A stretch of DNA of 64,000 nt, taken from Bacillus thuringiensis (GTDB taxonomy: Bacteria; Bacillota; Bacilli; Bacillales; Bacillaceae_G). Both the position numbers and the translations under genes were made by a program. The stretch lies in assembly GCF_014932895.1 (NCBI RefSeq), contig NZ_JACYOF010000015.1, forward strand, positions 21,610-85,609, in the 5' to 3' direction. Under the pieces are notes generated by a model. The model saw only the letters and a list, made by a program, of their open reading frames with translations. It was not told the origin of the DNA and made no database searches. This document shows positions 1-9,593 of this stretch, piece by piece. Positions within the stretch are counted from its first letter, which is position 1. Each line of letters opens with the position of its first letter.

Positions 1-994
<994 letters not shown>

Positions 995-1134
995 TTAAGA
1001 AGAAAAAGTACTAATTACCAAATTCAATTATAAAAGATGAAAAAATGAAAAAGTGGCTGATAACTCACAAACATAAGGGTTTCTTCGTAACATATGAAGA
1101 AAGTTGTATTTTTTATAAAACAGGAGGCGATTTA

Positions 1135-2271
1135 ATGAAAATTGCGATAATATCCACTGAAAAGCTACCTGTACCAGCTGTACGAGGTGGGGCTATTCAA
1201 ATTTATATAGATTCTGTTGCTTCCATTATTGCTTCAAATGGAAAAAATGTGACAGTTATTTCTATAACAGACCCAAATTTAAAACCGGAAGAAACAAATA
1301 AAGGTGTAAGGTATATACGTTTTCCAGAAGAGGAATATCTGCCTTATATTATTAAACATTTGAAACAGGAAAAGTATGATGTGGTTCATTTATGTAATCG
1401 TCCCAATTGGATCACAATTTTACGTGAGGCCGCACCACAGACTAAATTTGTGTTAAGTGTGCATAATGAAATGTTTGCATATGAAAAGATAAGTGATAAA
1501 GAGGGCGAAGCATGTATTGCGGCTGTTTCCAAAATTGTAACGGTTAGTGATTATATAGGAAAAACAATTACTTCACGCTTTCAAACTGCAAAATCAAAGA
1601 CAAGAACAGTATATTCTGGTGTAGATGTAAATGAATATTACCCCTCGTGGACCGTGAATGGTACCAAGGTTAAAAATCATGTGCAAAAACATTTGAATCT
1701 ACAAAATAAAAAAATAGTTTTGTTTGTTGGACGCTTGAGTAAAGTAAAGGGTCCTCATATTCTGCTACAAGCTCTCCCTCAAATTATCGAGAAAAATCCA
1801 GACGTTGTAATGGTTTTTATTGGTTCAAAATGGTTTGGAGATAACAATGTCAATAATTATGTAAAACATTTATATACCTTGGGCGCAATGTTTCCGGAAA
1901 ATGTAGTCTTTATTAAATTTGTTAAGCCGAAGGATATTTCAACCCTTTACGCTATGTCAGATATTTTTGTTTGCTCTTCACAGTGGCAAGAGCCTCTTGC
2001 TAGGGTGCATTACGAAGCAATGGCAGCGGGATTACCAATTATTACAAGTAATCGAGGGGGGAACCCTGAAGTTATTGAAGAAGGAAAAAATGGATATATT
2101 GTCAATGATTTTGAGAATCCCGACGTATATGCAGAAAAAATAATTAATCTATTAAACAACGAAAATAAAAGAAAACAGATGGGTAAATATGGACGTGAAA
2201 AGGTTGAAAAAGAATTTAGTTGGAACCGGGTTGCCCTGGATTTAATGAAGGTGTATGGGGAAATTTTATAA
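1135..2271 (+). CDS. cotSA: CotSA-like GT4-family glycosyltransferase
   Basis: A protein of about 378 residues with a two-domain GT-B glycosyltransferase fold. The N-terminus MKIAIISTEKLPVPAVRGGA is the usual start of this coat family. The C-terminal domain has VGRLSKVKGP and the nucleotide-sugar site EPLARVHYEAMAAGLP, which holds the EX7E pattern, followed by NRGGNPEVI. The ATG at 1135 is chosen because it follows AGGAGGCGATTT; the upstream ATG at 1045 has no such site. B. subtilis CotSA is a spore coat protein of this family and is co-transcribed with cotS. Here a CotS-like gene follows 24 bases downstream. It probably transfers a sugar from a nucleotide donor to coat glycan or protein; the acceptor is unknown. 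A paralogue lies at 5131-6321. Confidence 0.8.
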   Translation: MKIAIISTEKLPVPAVRGGAIQIYIDSVASIIASNGKNVTVISITDPNLKPEETNKGVRYIRFPEEEYLPYIIKHLKQEKYDVVHLCNRPNWITILREAAPQTKFVLSVHNEMFAYEKISDKEGEACIAAVSKIVTVSDYIGKTITSRFQTAKSKTRTVYSGVDVNEYYPSWTVNGTKVKNHVQKHLNLQNKKIVLFVGRLSKVKGPHILLQALPQIIEKNPDVVMVFIGSKWFGDNNVNNYVKHLYTLGAMFPENVVFIKFVKPKDISTLYAMSDIFVCSSQWQEPLARVHYEAMAAGLPIITSNRGGNPEVIEEGKNGYIVNDFENPDVYAEKIINLLNNENKRKQMGKYGREKVEKEFSWNRVALDLMKVYGEIL

Positions 2272-2295
2272 AACATAAGAGGAGGATGATGAAAT

Positions 2296-3360
2296 TTGGA
2301 AGAAACAACGGGATTAGAGAATGAACATTTAAAAAAGGTCCTTAGCCTTTATCCATTTGAAGTAAGTAATATCATTTTACAGTCAAGCAGAAGTGGGAGA
2401 ACAATTTGGGAAGTTGAAACAGAAGAAGGATTAAAAATATTAAAACAAGCACATATGCAACCAAAAAGGATGCTTTTTATTGCTGGAGCACATTTACATC
2501 TCCTTCAAAATGGATTGCCAATTACAAAAATTCACAAAACAAAAAGAGGAGGCTTTTGTATTGGATCTGATGAGTATGCGTATGTACTATACGATAAGCA
2601 TCAAGGGAAAGAAGTTATTTATTATAATAAAGAACAATTAGAGAAGGTACTAATATATGCAGGTAAATTTCATCAAGCATCAGAAGGATATATTCCGATA
2701 CAAGAAAGTAAACTTCGGAGTCGATTAGGAAAATGGCATAAATTATACAGATGGAAATTACAAGAATTAGAAGGAAACAAAAGGATTGCACTCTCCTTTC
2801 CAGATGATGTATTTTCAACTATGTTTTTAGAGTACGTCGACAAAATGTTAGCACGTGGTCAGAGAGCATTACAAGAAATAAATGATCCATATTTTGAGCA
2901 ATGGACAAAAGAAGTTATTACATCAAACAGTTTTTGTCAGCAAGATTTTACTTTAGCAAGGTTTGCAGAGATTGATGATGCTATGTTTATGAAAGAGCTA
3001 CATTCTATTACAAGTGATTTACCCGTGAGGGATCTGCGTATTATTTTAAATAAAGTAATGAAAAAAATGTCAGTTTGGGATACTAATTTAGCAATTCATA
3101 TGTTGAGTGCATATAATTCGGAAAATCCCTTATCAGAAAAACAATTTCGTGTTCTTTGGACTGATTTATCGTTTCCTCACTTATTCTGTTCAATTGCACA
3201 TAAATATTATTTAGGACAAAAGCGTTCTTGGTCTGACGAAAAGTATATTTGGGCATTGCAAAATATCATCGCGCTTGAAAATTCTAAGGAAGAATTTTTG
3301 CAAGGTTTCTCTGATATTTATAGCGAAATCAAGAATAATAGTGGGGGGGGAATAAAATGA
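2296..3360 (+). CDS. cotS: CotS-like spore coat protein (kinase-like fold)
   Basis: A 354-residue protein that starts at TTG 2296 behind GAGGAGGATGATG. It has the CotS family layout: an N-terminal domain with GRTIWEVETEEGLKILKQAH (a nucleotide-loop-like strand pair with a lysine), a middle segment, and SFCQQDFTLARF followed by LPVRDLRIILNKVMKKM. The usual HxD of active kinases reads QQD here, and the aspartate corresponding to the DxD motif is not obvious, so it may be a pseudokinase, unlike the divergent paralogue at the window start, which keeps HQD and DLD. It sits between the CotSA-like glycosyltransferase and a repeat protein whose ATG overlaps its stop codon (ATGA), as in a coat operon. 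The family call is firm; the symbol is by synteny. Confidence 0.7.
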   Translation: MEETTGLENEHLKKVLSLYPFEVSNIILQSSRSGRTIWEVETEEGLKILKQAHMQPKRMLFIAGAHLHLLQNGLPITKIHKTKRGGFCIGSDEYAYVLYDKHQGKEVIYYNKEQLEKVLIYAGKFHQASEGYIPIQESKLRSRLGKWHKLYRWKLQELEGNKRIALSFPDDVFSTMFLEYVDKMLARGQRALQEINDPYFEQWTKEVITSNSFCQQDFTLARFAEIDDAMFMKELHSITSDLPVRDLRIILNKVMKKMSVWDTNLAIHMLSAYNSENPLSEKQFRVLWTDLSFPHLFCSIAHKYYLGQKRSWSDEKYIWALQNIIALENSKEEFLQGFSDIYSEIKNNSGGGIK

Positions 3361-3998
3361 ATCCAGAACAGGAAGAGTTAGTAATCCCTATTTTAGATTT
3401 AGAGAAATTTGTATTTTCTCCACCGGGACCAATGGGATGGGAATTGGCAGAGTATGAGCAACAAAAAAACATTGTACTAAATGAATCTTCTGTGTTAGAG
3501 AATTTAGCGATTATTAAGGAAGTAGAATTAGAGGAGTTACCCAAAATCGGATTGATAGATTTAGAAGAGAAACCTTCACAACAAACTACAATAATAGATG
3601 AAGTAATAGATGAAGTAATAGATGAAGTAATAGATGAAGTAACAGATGAAGTAACAGATGAAGTAACAGATGAAGTAACAAATGAAGTAACAAATGAAGT
3701 AATAGACGAAGTAAAAGATGAAGAGGTTCAGAAGACGAGAAAGAAGAAGACGAAGACGAAGAAGGCGAAGAAGACAAAGACGAAAACGAAGAAGAAGAAG
3801 AAGAAAAAAACTACAATAATTGATGAAATAAAAGATGAAGAGATTCAAGATGCAATAGAAGAACAAAACCCCGAACAAAATGAGATCGTTCCAACTCAAA
3901 TAGAAAAGCCGAAAGTAAAAGTCAAAATTATTACTGATCATCCATTAAAAAGCCCGTGGATAGCAAAATTAGTAAAGAACGCTAAGGAAAATGAATAA
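3357..3998 (+). CDS. Charged repeat protein of the coat operon
   Basis: A 213-residue protein whose ATG overlaps the preceding stop (ATGA), so it is translationally coupled to the CotS-like gene. Residues 1-75 look foldable (LDLEKFVFSPPGPMGWELAE). Then come about eleven four-residue units of the type (I/V/N/T)DEV, then a lysine/threonine-rich block (about residues 122-152), then an acidic IDE segment, and a C-terminus with HPLKSPWIAKLVKNAKENE. The sequence is strongly block-charged, acidic then basic then acidic. By synteny it occupies the place of ytxO downstream of cotSA-cotS in B. subtilis, but I cannot establish homology. A structural coat role is inferred from the operon only. Confidence 0.65.
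   Translation: MNPEQEELVIPILDLEKFVFSPPGPMGWELAEYEQQKNIVLNESSVLENLAIIKEVELEELPKIGLIDLEEKPSQQTTIIDEVIDEVIDEVIDEVTDEVTDEVTDEVTNEVTNEVIDEVKDEEVQKTRKKKTKTKKAKKTKTKTKKKKKKKTTIIDEIKDEEIQDAIEEQNPEQNEIVPTQIEKPKVKVKIITDHPLKSPWIAKLVKNAKENE
3597..3720 (+). repeat. 12-bp tandem repeat (GATGAAGTAAYA)
   Basis: About ten copies of the 12-base unit GATGAAGTAATA / GATGAAGTAACA run head to tail and encode DEVI/DEVT units. The near-identity of the DNA units suggests recent slippage expansion, so copy number is likely to vary between strains. Confidence 0.9.
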
Positions 3999-4040
3999 TG
4001 AAATTTCCGCAAATATATTAATCTTTTCATATTTTTTCAA

Positions 4041-4049
4041 CATAGTATA
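4041..4049 (+). promoter_or_regulatory. Sigma-K-like -10 box (CATAGTATA)
   Basis: Matches the CATAnnnTA consensus of the late mother-cell sigma factor and lies 30 bases before the ATG of the acidic repeat protein. The -35 element (AC) is not convincing. This would place the gene in late coat assembly. Confidence 0.4.
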
Positions 4050-4078
4050 TATAAATCTATATTGAAGGAGTTAGGTAA

Positions 4079-4915
4079 ATGGCTGATGTGAAAAGAGCAA
4101 AAATAAAACTAGATGTTGAGAATGGCTTTAGTGTTAACTCAGATGATGATTTACAGGAAGTTCTAAAAGCTCTAGCTGAAATAATTCAATCTGGTACACA
4201 TGATGGTGTAGAGGTTGAAATTCAATATGCTGATGAAACAGAAGTTATCTTTACAGACGAAGAAGAAGACGAAGAAGAGGACGAAGACGAAGGCGAAGAA
4301 GAAGACGAAGAAGAGGACGAAGACGAAGACGAAGAAGAGGACGAAGACGAAGAAGAGGACGAAGACGAAGACGAAGAAGAGGACGAAGACGAAGACGAGG
4401 ACGAAGACGAAGACGAAGAAGAGGACGAAGACGAAGAAGAGGACGAAGACGAAGACGAGGACGAAGACGAAGAAGAGGACGAAGACGAAGAAGAGGACGA
4501 AGACGAAGAGGACGAAGACGAAGACGAAGACGAAGAAGACGAAGATGAAGACGAAGATGAAGACGAAGATGAAGACGAAGATGAAGACGAAGACGAAGAT
4601 GAAGATGAAGACGAAGATGAAGATGAAGATGAAGATGAAGACGAAGATGAAGATGAAGATGAAGACGAAGATGAAGATGAAGACGAAGATGAAGACGAGG
4701 ATGAAGACGAAGACGAAGACGAAGATGAAGATGAGGACGAAGAAGACGAAGAAGACGAAGATGAAGACGAAGATGAAGACGAAGATGAAGACGAAGATGA
4801 AGATGAAGATGAAGATGAAGATGAAGATGAAGATGAAGACGAAGATGAAGATGAAGACGAAGACGAAGACGAAGATGAAGATGAGGACGAAGAAGACGAA
4901 GAAGACGATGCATAA
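4079..4915 (+). CDS. Polyacidic Asp/Glu-repeat protein
   Basis: A 278-residue protein that starts at ATG 4079 after AAGGAGTTAGGTAA. The first 60 residues look like a small folded domain (MADVKRAKIKLDVENGFSVN, then DDLQEVLKALAEII and VEVEIQYADETEVIF). Residues 60-276 are almost entirely Asp and Glu, giving an extreme negative charge, and the protein ends in DDA. Such a tail could bind calcium or basic coat proteins, but no function is known to me. It follows the cotSA-cotS-repeat gene run at 80 bases, with its own possible sigma-K box and a strong terminator after it. Long open frames in the other phases (Lys/Thr/Met-rich forward, Leu/His/Arg-rich reverse) are by-products of the triplet repeat. 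The reading frame is supported by the start site and the folded N-terminus. Confidence 0.75.
   Translation: MADVKRAKIKLDVENGFSVNSDDDLQEVLKALAEIIQSGTHDGVEVEIQYADETEVIFTDEEEDEEEDEDEGEEEDEEEDEDEDEEEDEDEEEDEDEDEEEDEDEDEDEDEDEEEDEDEEEDEDEDEDEDEEEDEDEEEDEDEEDEDEDEDEEDEDEDEDEDEDEDEDEDEDEDEDEDEDEDEDEDEDEDEDEDEDEDEDEDEDEDEDEDEDEDEDEDEDEEDEEDEDEDEDEDEDEDEDEDEDEDEDEDEDEDEDEDEDEDEDEDEDEDEEDEEDDA
4256..4909 (+). repeat. GAH GAH trinucleotide-type repeat
   Basis: About 650 bases are made of GAA/GAC/GAT/GAG codons only. A block of about 50 bases at 4704-4757 recurs at 4857-4909, so there is a longer internal duplication of about 153 bases on top of the codon repeat. Expansion and contraction by slippage are expected. 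Confidence 0.9.
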
Positions 4916-4917
4916 GA

Positions 4918-4951
4918 AAAATCCCCCCTAAGGTAAAGGGGGGATTTTTGT
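4918..4951 (+). terminator. Rho-independent terminator of the coat operon
   Basis: AATCCCCCC and GGGGGGATT form a stem of about nine pairs with a short loop, followed by TTTTTG. It lies immediately after the stop codon of the acidic protein. Confidence 0.9.
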
Positions 4952-5130
4952 TTATTTTATGAAGTTAAAACACCTAAATTAGGGGGTGAGGTAAATAGGG
5001 AATTTAGTTGCTGGGGTTCCGTAAAAGATAAATGTATTTGTAAATAAGTTCAATTTCATCCCACATCCTGTAAAAGCTCGAGTGATACAATTGAAAATAA
5101 GTGGGGAAAAACACTGTTTAAAGTCTCATT

Positions 5131-6321
5131 TCATATATATTGAATTTTAAGTGGCCGCAGGAGATTTTTTACAGGTTGGTCTGTTGGTATTGTTAATTGA
5201 TTATATACTTGTTTTAACTTATTAGCTGTATGCATAAATGTAAAGCTTTTTTCAACGATCTGCCTGCCATTTTGAGCCATCAATTTTGCGAATTCTGGCT
5301 GAGATAGCAAAGCCTGGATAAGTCTAGAAAACTCTTTTGGGTTATTATATTCTTTAATTAAACAGCCGTTATGTTCATCCGTTATTACTTCTGCATTTCC
5401 ACCACGGTTTGTTGTAATAATGGGAGTTCCAGCAGCCATTGCTTCGTAATGAACACGTGCTAATGGCTCATGCCATTGTGAGCTACAAACAAATATATCT
5501 CCCATTAAAAAAATATTATGAATCTGATCTGCTGGTATGAATTTAGTGAAAATTACGTGTTCTTTAATAGGTTTAGCGAGTCTATGCAATTTTTTTATAT
5601 ATTTATTTACTCTGTTATCACTAAACCATTTACCTCCAACTATAACGAGTACCGTATCTTTACGGACTTTAACAATCTCTTTCATAGCATGGATGAGTAT
5701 ATCTGCTCCCTTATTTTTGGTCAATCTCCCAACAAATAGAATCACCTTTTTATCTTGGATAGCATATTTTTTCCGAAATTCATTTCTAATTTCTTGTCCT
5801 TTGCGTGTCCAAACTGGAGGAGATGTTTTTATATTTACACCAGAGTAAACGATTGAAATTTTATGTTCAGCTTGTGGGAATCTTGCAATTACCGTTTCTC
5901 TTATATAGTTACTGACCGTAACAATAGCTGTAACCATTTCAATAATGACGTTGCCTTCAGGTATGGATATTTTGTGTTCAGCAAACATATCGTTATGAAG
6001 GCCTAATACAAATTTACTGTCTGGAGAGGCTTGTTTATATAAGGGAATATTTTTTGGACGATTAAAAACGTGTATAATGTCAAAGGTGTTGGATTGAAGT
6101 GCTTCTATAACATGCTGTTCATAATTTATTTGAGGGAAATATACGTAATGAATATTATCCTGTGTTGATTGTTTTGGAAGACTAGGGTCTGAAATGGAGA
6201 AAATAGTAAGTTCGAATTCTTGTGATATATAGGGGGATATTCCATCAATCATCATTTGAATTGCACCACCTCTAATTGCTGGAGAAGGTAATCTTTCAGT
6301 ACATATATATGCGATTTTCAT
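5131..6321 (-). CDS. ytcC: YtcC/CotSA-like GT4 glycosyltransferase
   Basis: A 396-residue protein with ATG at 6321 behind AAAGGAGACTAG. It is a GT-B glycosyltransferase paralogous to the CotSA-like protein at 1135: the N-terminus MKIAYICTERLPSPAIRGGA, VGRLTKNKGA, and EPLARVHYEAMAAGTP (EX7E) align closely, followed by NRGGNAEVI. The C-terminus carries a short tail (LLRPLKIQYI) beyond the family core. It is the last gene of a minus-strand operon with an epimerase and UDP-glucose dehydrogenase, only three bases after the epimerase stop, so it probably uses a UDP-uronic acid or its derivative as donor. The symbol follows B. subtilis ytcABC gene order, not a search. Confidence 0.75.
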   Translation of the reverse strand: MKIAYICTERLPSPAIRGGAIQMMIDGISPYISQEFELTIFSISDPSLPKQSTQDNIHYVYFPQINYEQHVIEALQSNTFDIIHVFNRPKNIPLYKQASPDSKFVLGLHNDMFAEHKISIPEGNVIIEMVTAIVTVSNYIRETVIARFPQAEHKISIVYSGVNIKTSPPVWTRKGQEIRNEFRKKYAIQDKKVILFVGRLTKNKGADILIHAMKEIVKVRKDTVLVIVGGKWFSDNRVNKYIKKLHRLAKPIKEHVIFTKFIPADQIHNIFLMGDIFVCSSQWHEPLARVHYEAMAAGTPIITTNRGGNAEVITDEHNGCLIKEYNNPKEFSRLIQALLSQPEFAKLMAQNGRQIVEKSFTFMHTANKLKQVYNQLTIPTDQPVKNLLRPLKIQYI

Positions 6322-6324
6322 GAA

Positions 6325-7278
6325 CTAGTCTCCTTTATAGATTTGTTTTATATACTTATATTCTGCTTCCAATCCATTAGTTAAAGAAACAACAGGACGA
6401 TATTGCAATAATTTATTAGCCTTAGATATATCTGCCCATGTTTGTTTTGGTTCGCCAGGAATTGATTCCAGAAAAATTTTATTTGCTGATTTACCTAATA
6501 TTTTTTCTAGTGTAGTAATGATATTCAGAACGGAAGATCGTTCCGTGCCACCGATATTGATAACTTCTCCTACTATAGGTTCGCTTGTCTCTAAGGCAGC
6601 TATGGTTCCTCGAATACAGTCATCGATATAGGTAAAATCACGTGTTTGTGTTCCGTCACCAAATATTGTGAGAGGTTTATTTTCTAGCATTTGTTTAATT
6701 AATCTGTGGAATGCCATGTCCGGTCGTTGTCTGGGGCCGTAAACAGTAAAATATCTTAAAATCACAATTGGTATATGAAAATTTTTGTGATAAATATGGC
6801 ATAAATGTTCACCACTTAACTTTGTAACACCATATGGAGATAGAGGGGTAGGTAATAGATCTTCAGAAACCGCACCAGATTTTTCACCATAAACGGAAGA
6901 TGTTGATATATGAATAAATTTATTTAATTTTATGTGTTTACAGGCTTCAAGTAACTGTTGTGTAGCCAGTATATTATTTGTAACATAAGGCTGAAAATCT
7001 TTCCCCCAGCTTGTTCTTACACCGGGAATAGCCGCTAAATGATAAACAACATCTACATCCTTTAATAGCTTTGATAGATCTGTAGTTAAAATGTCTTCTC
7101 GTATGAATTGAAAACGTGAATTCAATTCGAGAGATTGGATATTACCTGTTTTTAAAGTGGCTGGAGTAGGACCGATGAACTGATCAATTCCAACTACATG
7201 ATATGCACTATTTTTGAGTAACGCTTGACACAAATGTGAGCCAATGAAACCAGCGGCTCCTGTTACAAGTATTTTCAT
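6325..7278 (-). CDS. ytcB: NAD-dependent nucleotide-sugar epimerase
   Basis: A 317-residue short-chain dehydrogenase-type epimerase. The NAD-binding GxxGxxG is at residues 7-13 (TGAAGFIG), the catalytic Ser/Thr region is STSSVYG near 126-131, and the YxxxK pair is Tyr149/Lys153 (SPYGVTKLSGEH). The sugar-binding part has RYFTVYGPRQRPDMAFHRLI, typical of UDP-glucuronate/UDP-glucose 4-epimerases. Its start overlaps the stop of the dehydrogenase gene (ATGA), so the two are coupled. The context, with UDP-glucuronate made next door, suggests UDP-glucuronate 4-epimerase giving UDP-galacturonate, but the exact substrate cannot be read from the sequence. Confidence 0.8.
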   Translation of the reverse strand: MKILVTGAAGFIGSHLCQALLKNSAYHVVGIDQFIGPTPATLKTGNIQSLELNSRFQFIREDILTTDLSKLLKDVDVVYHLAAIPGVRTSWGKDFQPYVTNNILATQQLLEACKHIKLNKFIHISTSSVYGEKSGAVSEDLLPTPLSPYGVTKLSGEHLCHIYHKNFHIPIVILRYFTVYGPRQRPDMAFHRLIKQMLENKPLTIFGDGTQTRDFTYIDDCIRGTIAALETSEPIVGEVINIGGTERSSVLNIITTLEKILGKSANKIFLESIPGEPKQTWADISKANKLLQYRPVVSLTNGLEAEYKYIKQIYKGD

Positions 7279-8564
7279 GACCGACCCACTCCAATATATT
7301 GTAATCCGTATTTTTCTATTTCATCTTTTTCAATGCAATTGCGTCCATCCACGATTGTGCATCCCTTCATAACTTGTTTGATTTGTTTCCAATTAAGTGT
7401 TTTGAATTCATTCCATTCCGTGGCGATAATAATGCAATCAGAATTTGTAATTGAAGATTCTAGGTTATCATGTTGTGTAACTTGTCTTTTTAAATGTGGA
7501 GGGAGAAAAGCTTTTGGGTCGTAAGCATGTAGATCGTAGCCGAGAGGGATTAACTTTTCAAGAAGTATTACAGCAAGGGAGCTACGAATATCGTCAGTAT
7601 CTGGTTTAAAAGCAATTCCTAAAACCGTTATTTTTTTTGAAGAGGGCTCCTTTATAGCTTTTTTGACTTTTTCAACATAAAGATCTATCTGTGTGGAGTT
7701 AATAGATTGTACAGCCTGTAAAATAGGAACTGCTACTTGCCTATCATTTGCTGTATAGATGAGGGAATGTAAATCTTTTGGAAAGCATGATCCGCCATAC
7801 CCCATTCCCGCCTGAAGAAAATGAGGGTTAATTCGAAAGTCATAGCCAATACCTTTTGCCACTTCAACAATATCAATGTTATATGCATCACAAATTCGAG
7901 AAATTTCATTTATAAAAGATATTTTGGTAGCCAAAAATACATTAGATGTATATTTAATCATCTCTGCTTCATTTAAACCTGTACAAAGGAAAGGGGCGCT
8001 AATCTCTTTATATATATCCTGCATAATTTTTAACGACTTTGTGTCACCTTTTTGGATACCTATAATAGTTCTATCTGGAAGGAACATATCCTGAACAGCA
8101 GAACCCTCACGAAGAAATTCAGGGTTGGAAACAATATTGAATAGGGCTGATGAAACCCCACGTTTAATGAGTGTTTCATATAATTGTTGATTTGTACCTG
8201 GTGGAACTGTACTTTTCGTAATAATAGTTTTATACGATGTTATAGCTGGAACTAGTAGATCAATAACGGAGTATATATATTGTAAATCCGTCTTTCCACT
8301 TGATGTAGAGGGGGTTCCTACAGCTATAAGAATAACAGGTGATTGTCGAATAGCATTATCGATATCACAACTGAATTGTAATCGTTTTCTATTTTTATTA
8401 ATTAGTTCTTTTAAGTGCGGCTCATAAATGGGACATTCACCTTTTTGAAGAGAATGGATTTTATCCTGATCTTTATCTACACATATAACATCATGACCTA
8501 AGTCTGCTAATACTGCTGCTGATGTGATTCCAACATAACCAGAGCCTATAATACATATATCCAT
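7275..8564 (-). CDS. ytcA: UDP-glucose 6-dehydrogenase
   Basis: A 429-residue protein with all hallmarks of the UDP-glucose/GDP-mannose dehydrogenase family. It has an N-terminal Rossmann motif (GSGYVG at 7-12), SNPEFLREGSAVQDMFLPDR near 146-165, and the catalytic cysteine Cys260 in GYGGSCFPKDL. The UDP-binding C-terminal domain has LGIAFKPDTDDIRSS. It oxidises UDP-glucose twice with NAD to UDP-glucuronate. It is the first gene of the minus-strand operon and is divergent from the GalU-like gene that supplies its substrate. The ATG at 8564 follows AGAGAGGTGATTATC. Family members also serve teichuronic acid synthesis (TuaD), but the coat-gene neighbours favour the YtcA role. Confidence 0.9.
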   Translation of the reverse strand: MDICIIGSGYVGITSAAVLADLGHDVICVDKDQDKIHSLQKGECPIYEPHLKELINKNRKRLQFSCDIDNAIRQSPVILIAVGTPSTSSGKTDLQYIYSVIDLLVPAITSYKTIITKSTVPPGTNQQLYETLIKRGVSSALFNIVSNPEFLREGSAVQDMFLPDRTIIGIQKGDTKSLKIMQDIYKEISAPFLCTGLNEAEMIKYTSNVFLATKISFINEISRICDAYNIDIVEVAKGIGYDFRINPHFLQAGMGYGGSCFPKDLHSLIYTANDRQVAVPILQAVQSINSTQIDLYVEKVKKAIKEPSSKKITVLGIAFKPDTDDIRSSLAVILLEKLIPLGYDLHAYDPKAFLPPHLKRQVTQHDNLESSITNSDCIIIATEWNEFKTLNWKQIKQVMKGCTIVDGRNCIEKDEIEKYGLQYIGVGRS

Positions 8565-8586
8565 ATGATAATCACCTCTCTGAACT

Positions 8587-8602
8587 TAGTACTATAGTAC
8601 TA
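8587..8602. promoter_or_regulatory. Perfect 16-bp palindrome upstream of ytcA
   Basis: TAGTACTATAGTACTA is self-complementary and lies 23 bases upstream of the dehydrogenase start, in the 207-base divergent region with the GalU-like gene. It could be an operator for a dimeric regulator. The regulator is not identifiable. Confidence 0.35.
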
Positions 8603-8771
8603 GTTGTTACAGTATATTGATGGACAAGATGGATTGGTGACAAATGAAAAGGCCTATTCATATAAGAAATGAAAGCAATGAGAAGGTAAACGCCCCTTTT
8701 GAATTCGTCATGCGCAGGTAAGTAGGGTACTGAATATTAATATTGTAAACACTCGAGGGAGCGAGAGATTA

Positions 8772-9593
8772 GTGATTAAAAAAGCAATCATTCCAGCCGC
8801 TGGCTACGGCACAAGGAGCCTTCCAATTACAAAGGTAATTCCAAAAGAAATGTTTCCAATAGGTAATAAACCTGCGATTCATTATATTGTGGAAGAGGCT
8901 GTAAAATCAGGTATTGAGCAAATATTAATTGTACTTTCTAGCAGAAAGGATTTAATAGTGGATTACTTTGATTATTCATTAGAATTGGAGGCTTTTTTAG
9001 AAAAAGAAAAAAAAGCCCATCTGTTAAAAGGGCTTGCTATCCCTAATATTCAAATCCACTATATAAGGCAGCCATATGCGAGAGGACTTGGTGAGGCGAT
9101 AAAATTAGGTGAAACATTTATTGGTAATGAACCTTTTGCGGTACTGTTGCCAGATGATATTGTCGTTTCGGATAAAGAAACCGCTTTAAATCAGTTAATT
9201 AGTATTTATAAAGAGACGAAAAATAGTGTAATAGGTATTCATACAGTTCCAGATGAATGCCTAGAGAAGTATGGTATTATTGAAGGGAATTTTGTAAAAG
9301 ATGATTACATGGATATTACAAATATTATTGAAAAACCAAAAGTAAATCCTCCATCTAATCTCGCAGTAATTGGTAGATATGTTTTCACGCCTGATATCTT
9401 TCCTTTATTAAAAAATATTCAACCTGGTGTTGGGGGAGAATATCAATTAACAGATGCGATTCATTCTTTAATTATGACTAAAAAAGTATATGGAAAAATG
9501 ATTTCTGGGAAAAGATTTGATATCGGACAAGAAGATGAATATATGCAACTTCTTAATCTTATATATGGACAAAAAAAAACAGGTAAGAATTAA
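8772..9593 (+). CDS. ytdA: UTP--glucose-1-phosphate uridylyltransferase
   Basis: A 273-residue GalU-family enzyme, slightly shorter than the usual 290 or so. The nucleotide-binding start PAAGYGTRSLPITKVIPKEM is diagnostic, followed by PAIHYIVEEAV and the catalytic-site region LLPDDIV. GVGGEYQLTDAI lies in the C-terminal part. It makes UDP-glucose from UTP and glucose-1-phosphate, the substrate of the divergent dehydrogenase. The start is GTG 8772 behind GAGGGAGCGAG. Gene order (ytdA next to ytcABC and cotSA/cotS) mirrors the B. subtilis coat-glycan region, so a dedicated sporulation copy is likely rather than the housekeeping GalU. Confidence 0.85.
   Translation: MIKKAIIPAAGYGTRSLPITKVIPKEMFPIGNKPAIHYIVEEAVKSGIEQILIVLSSRKDLIVDYFDYSLELEAFLEKEKKAHLLKGLAIPNIQIHYIRQPYARGLGEAIKLGETFIGNEPFAVLLPDDIVVSDKETALNQLISIYKETKNSVIGIHTVPDECLEKYGIIEGNFVKDDYMDITNIIEKPKVNPPSNLAVIGRYVFTPDIFPLLKNIQPGVGGEYQLTDAIHSLIMTKKVYGKMISGKRFDIGQEDEYMQLLNLIYGQKKTGKN

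Noticed and set aside
3576-3941. Leu/Phe/Tyr/Cys-rich minus-strand frames over the 3357 gene
   Set aside because: Complement of the 12-base repeat; no start signal; composition explained by the forward gene.
4215-4931. Long Lys/Thr/Met-rich frame on the + strand and Leu/His/Arg-rich frame on the - strand over the acidic repeat
   Set aside because: They are phase shadows of the GAH codon repeat. They lack ribosome sites and folded parts, while the Asp/Glu frame has both.
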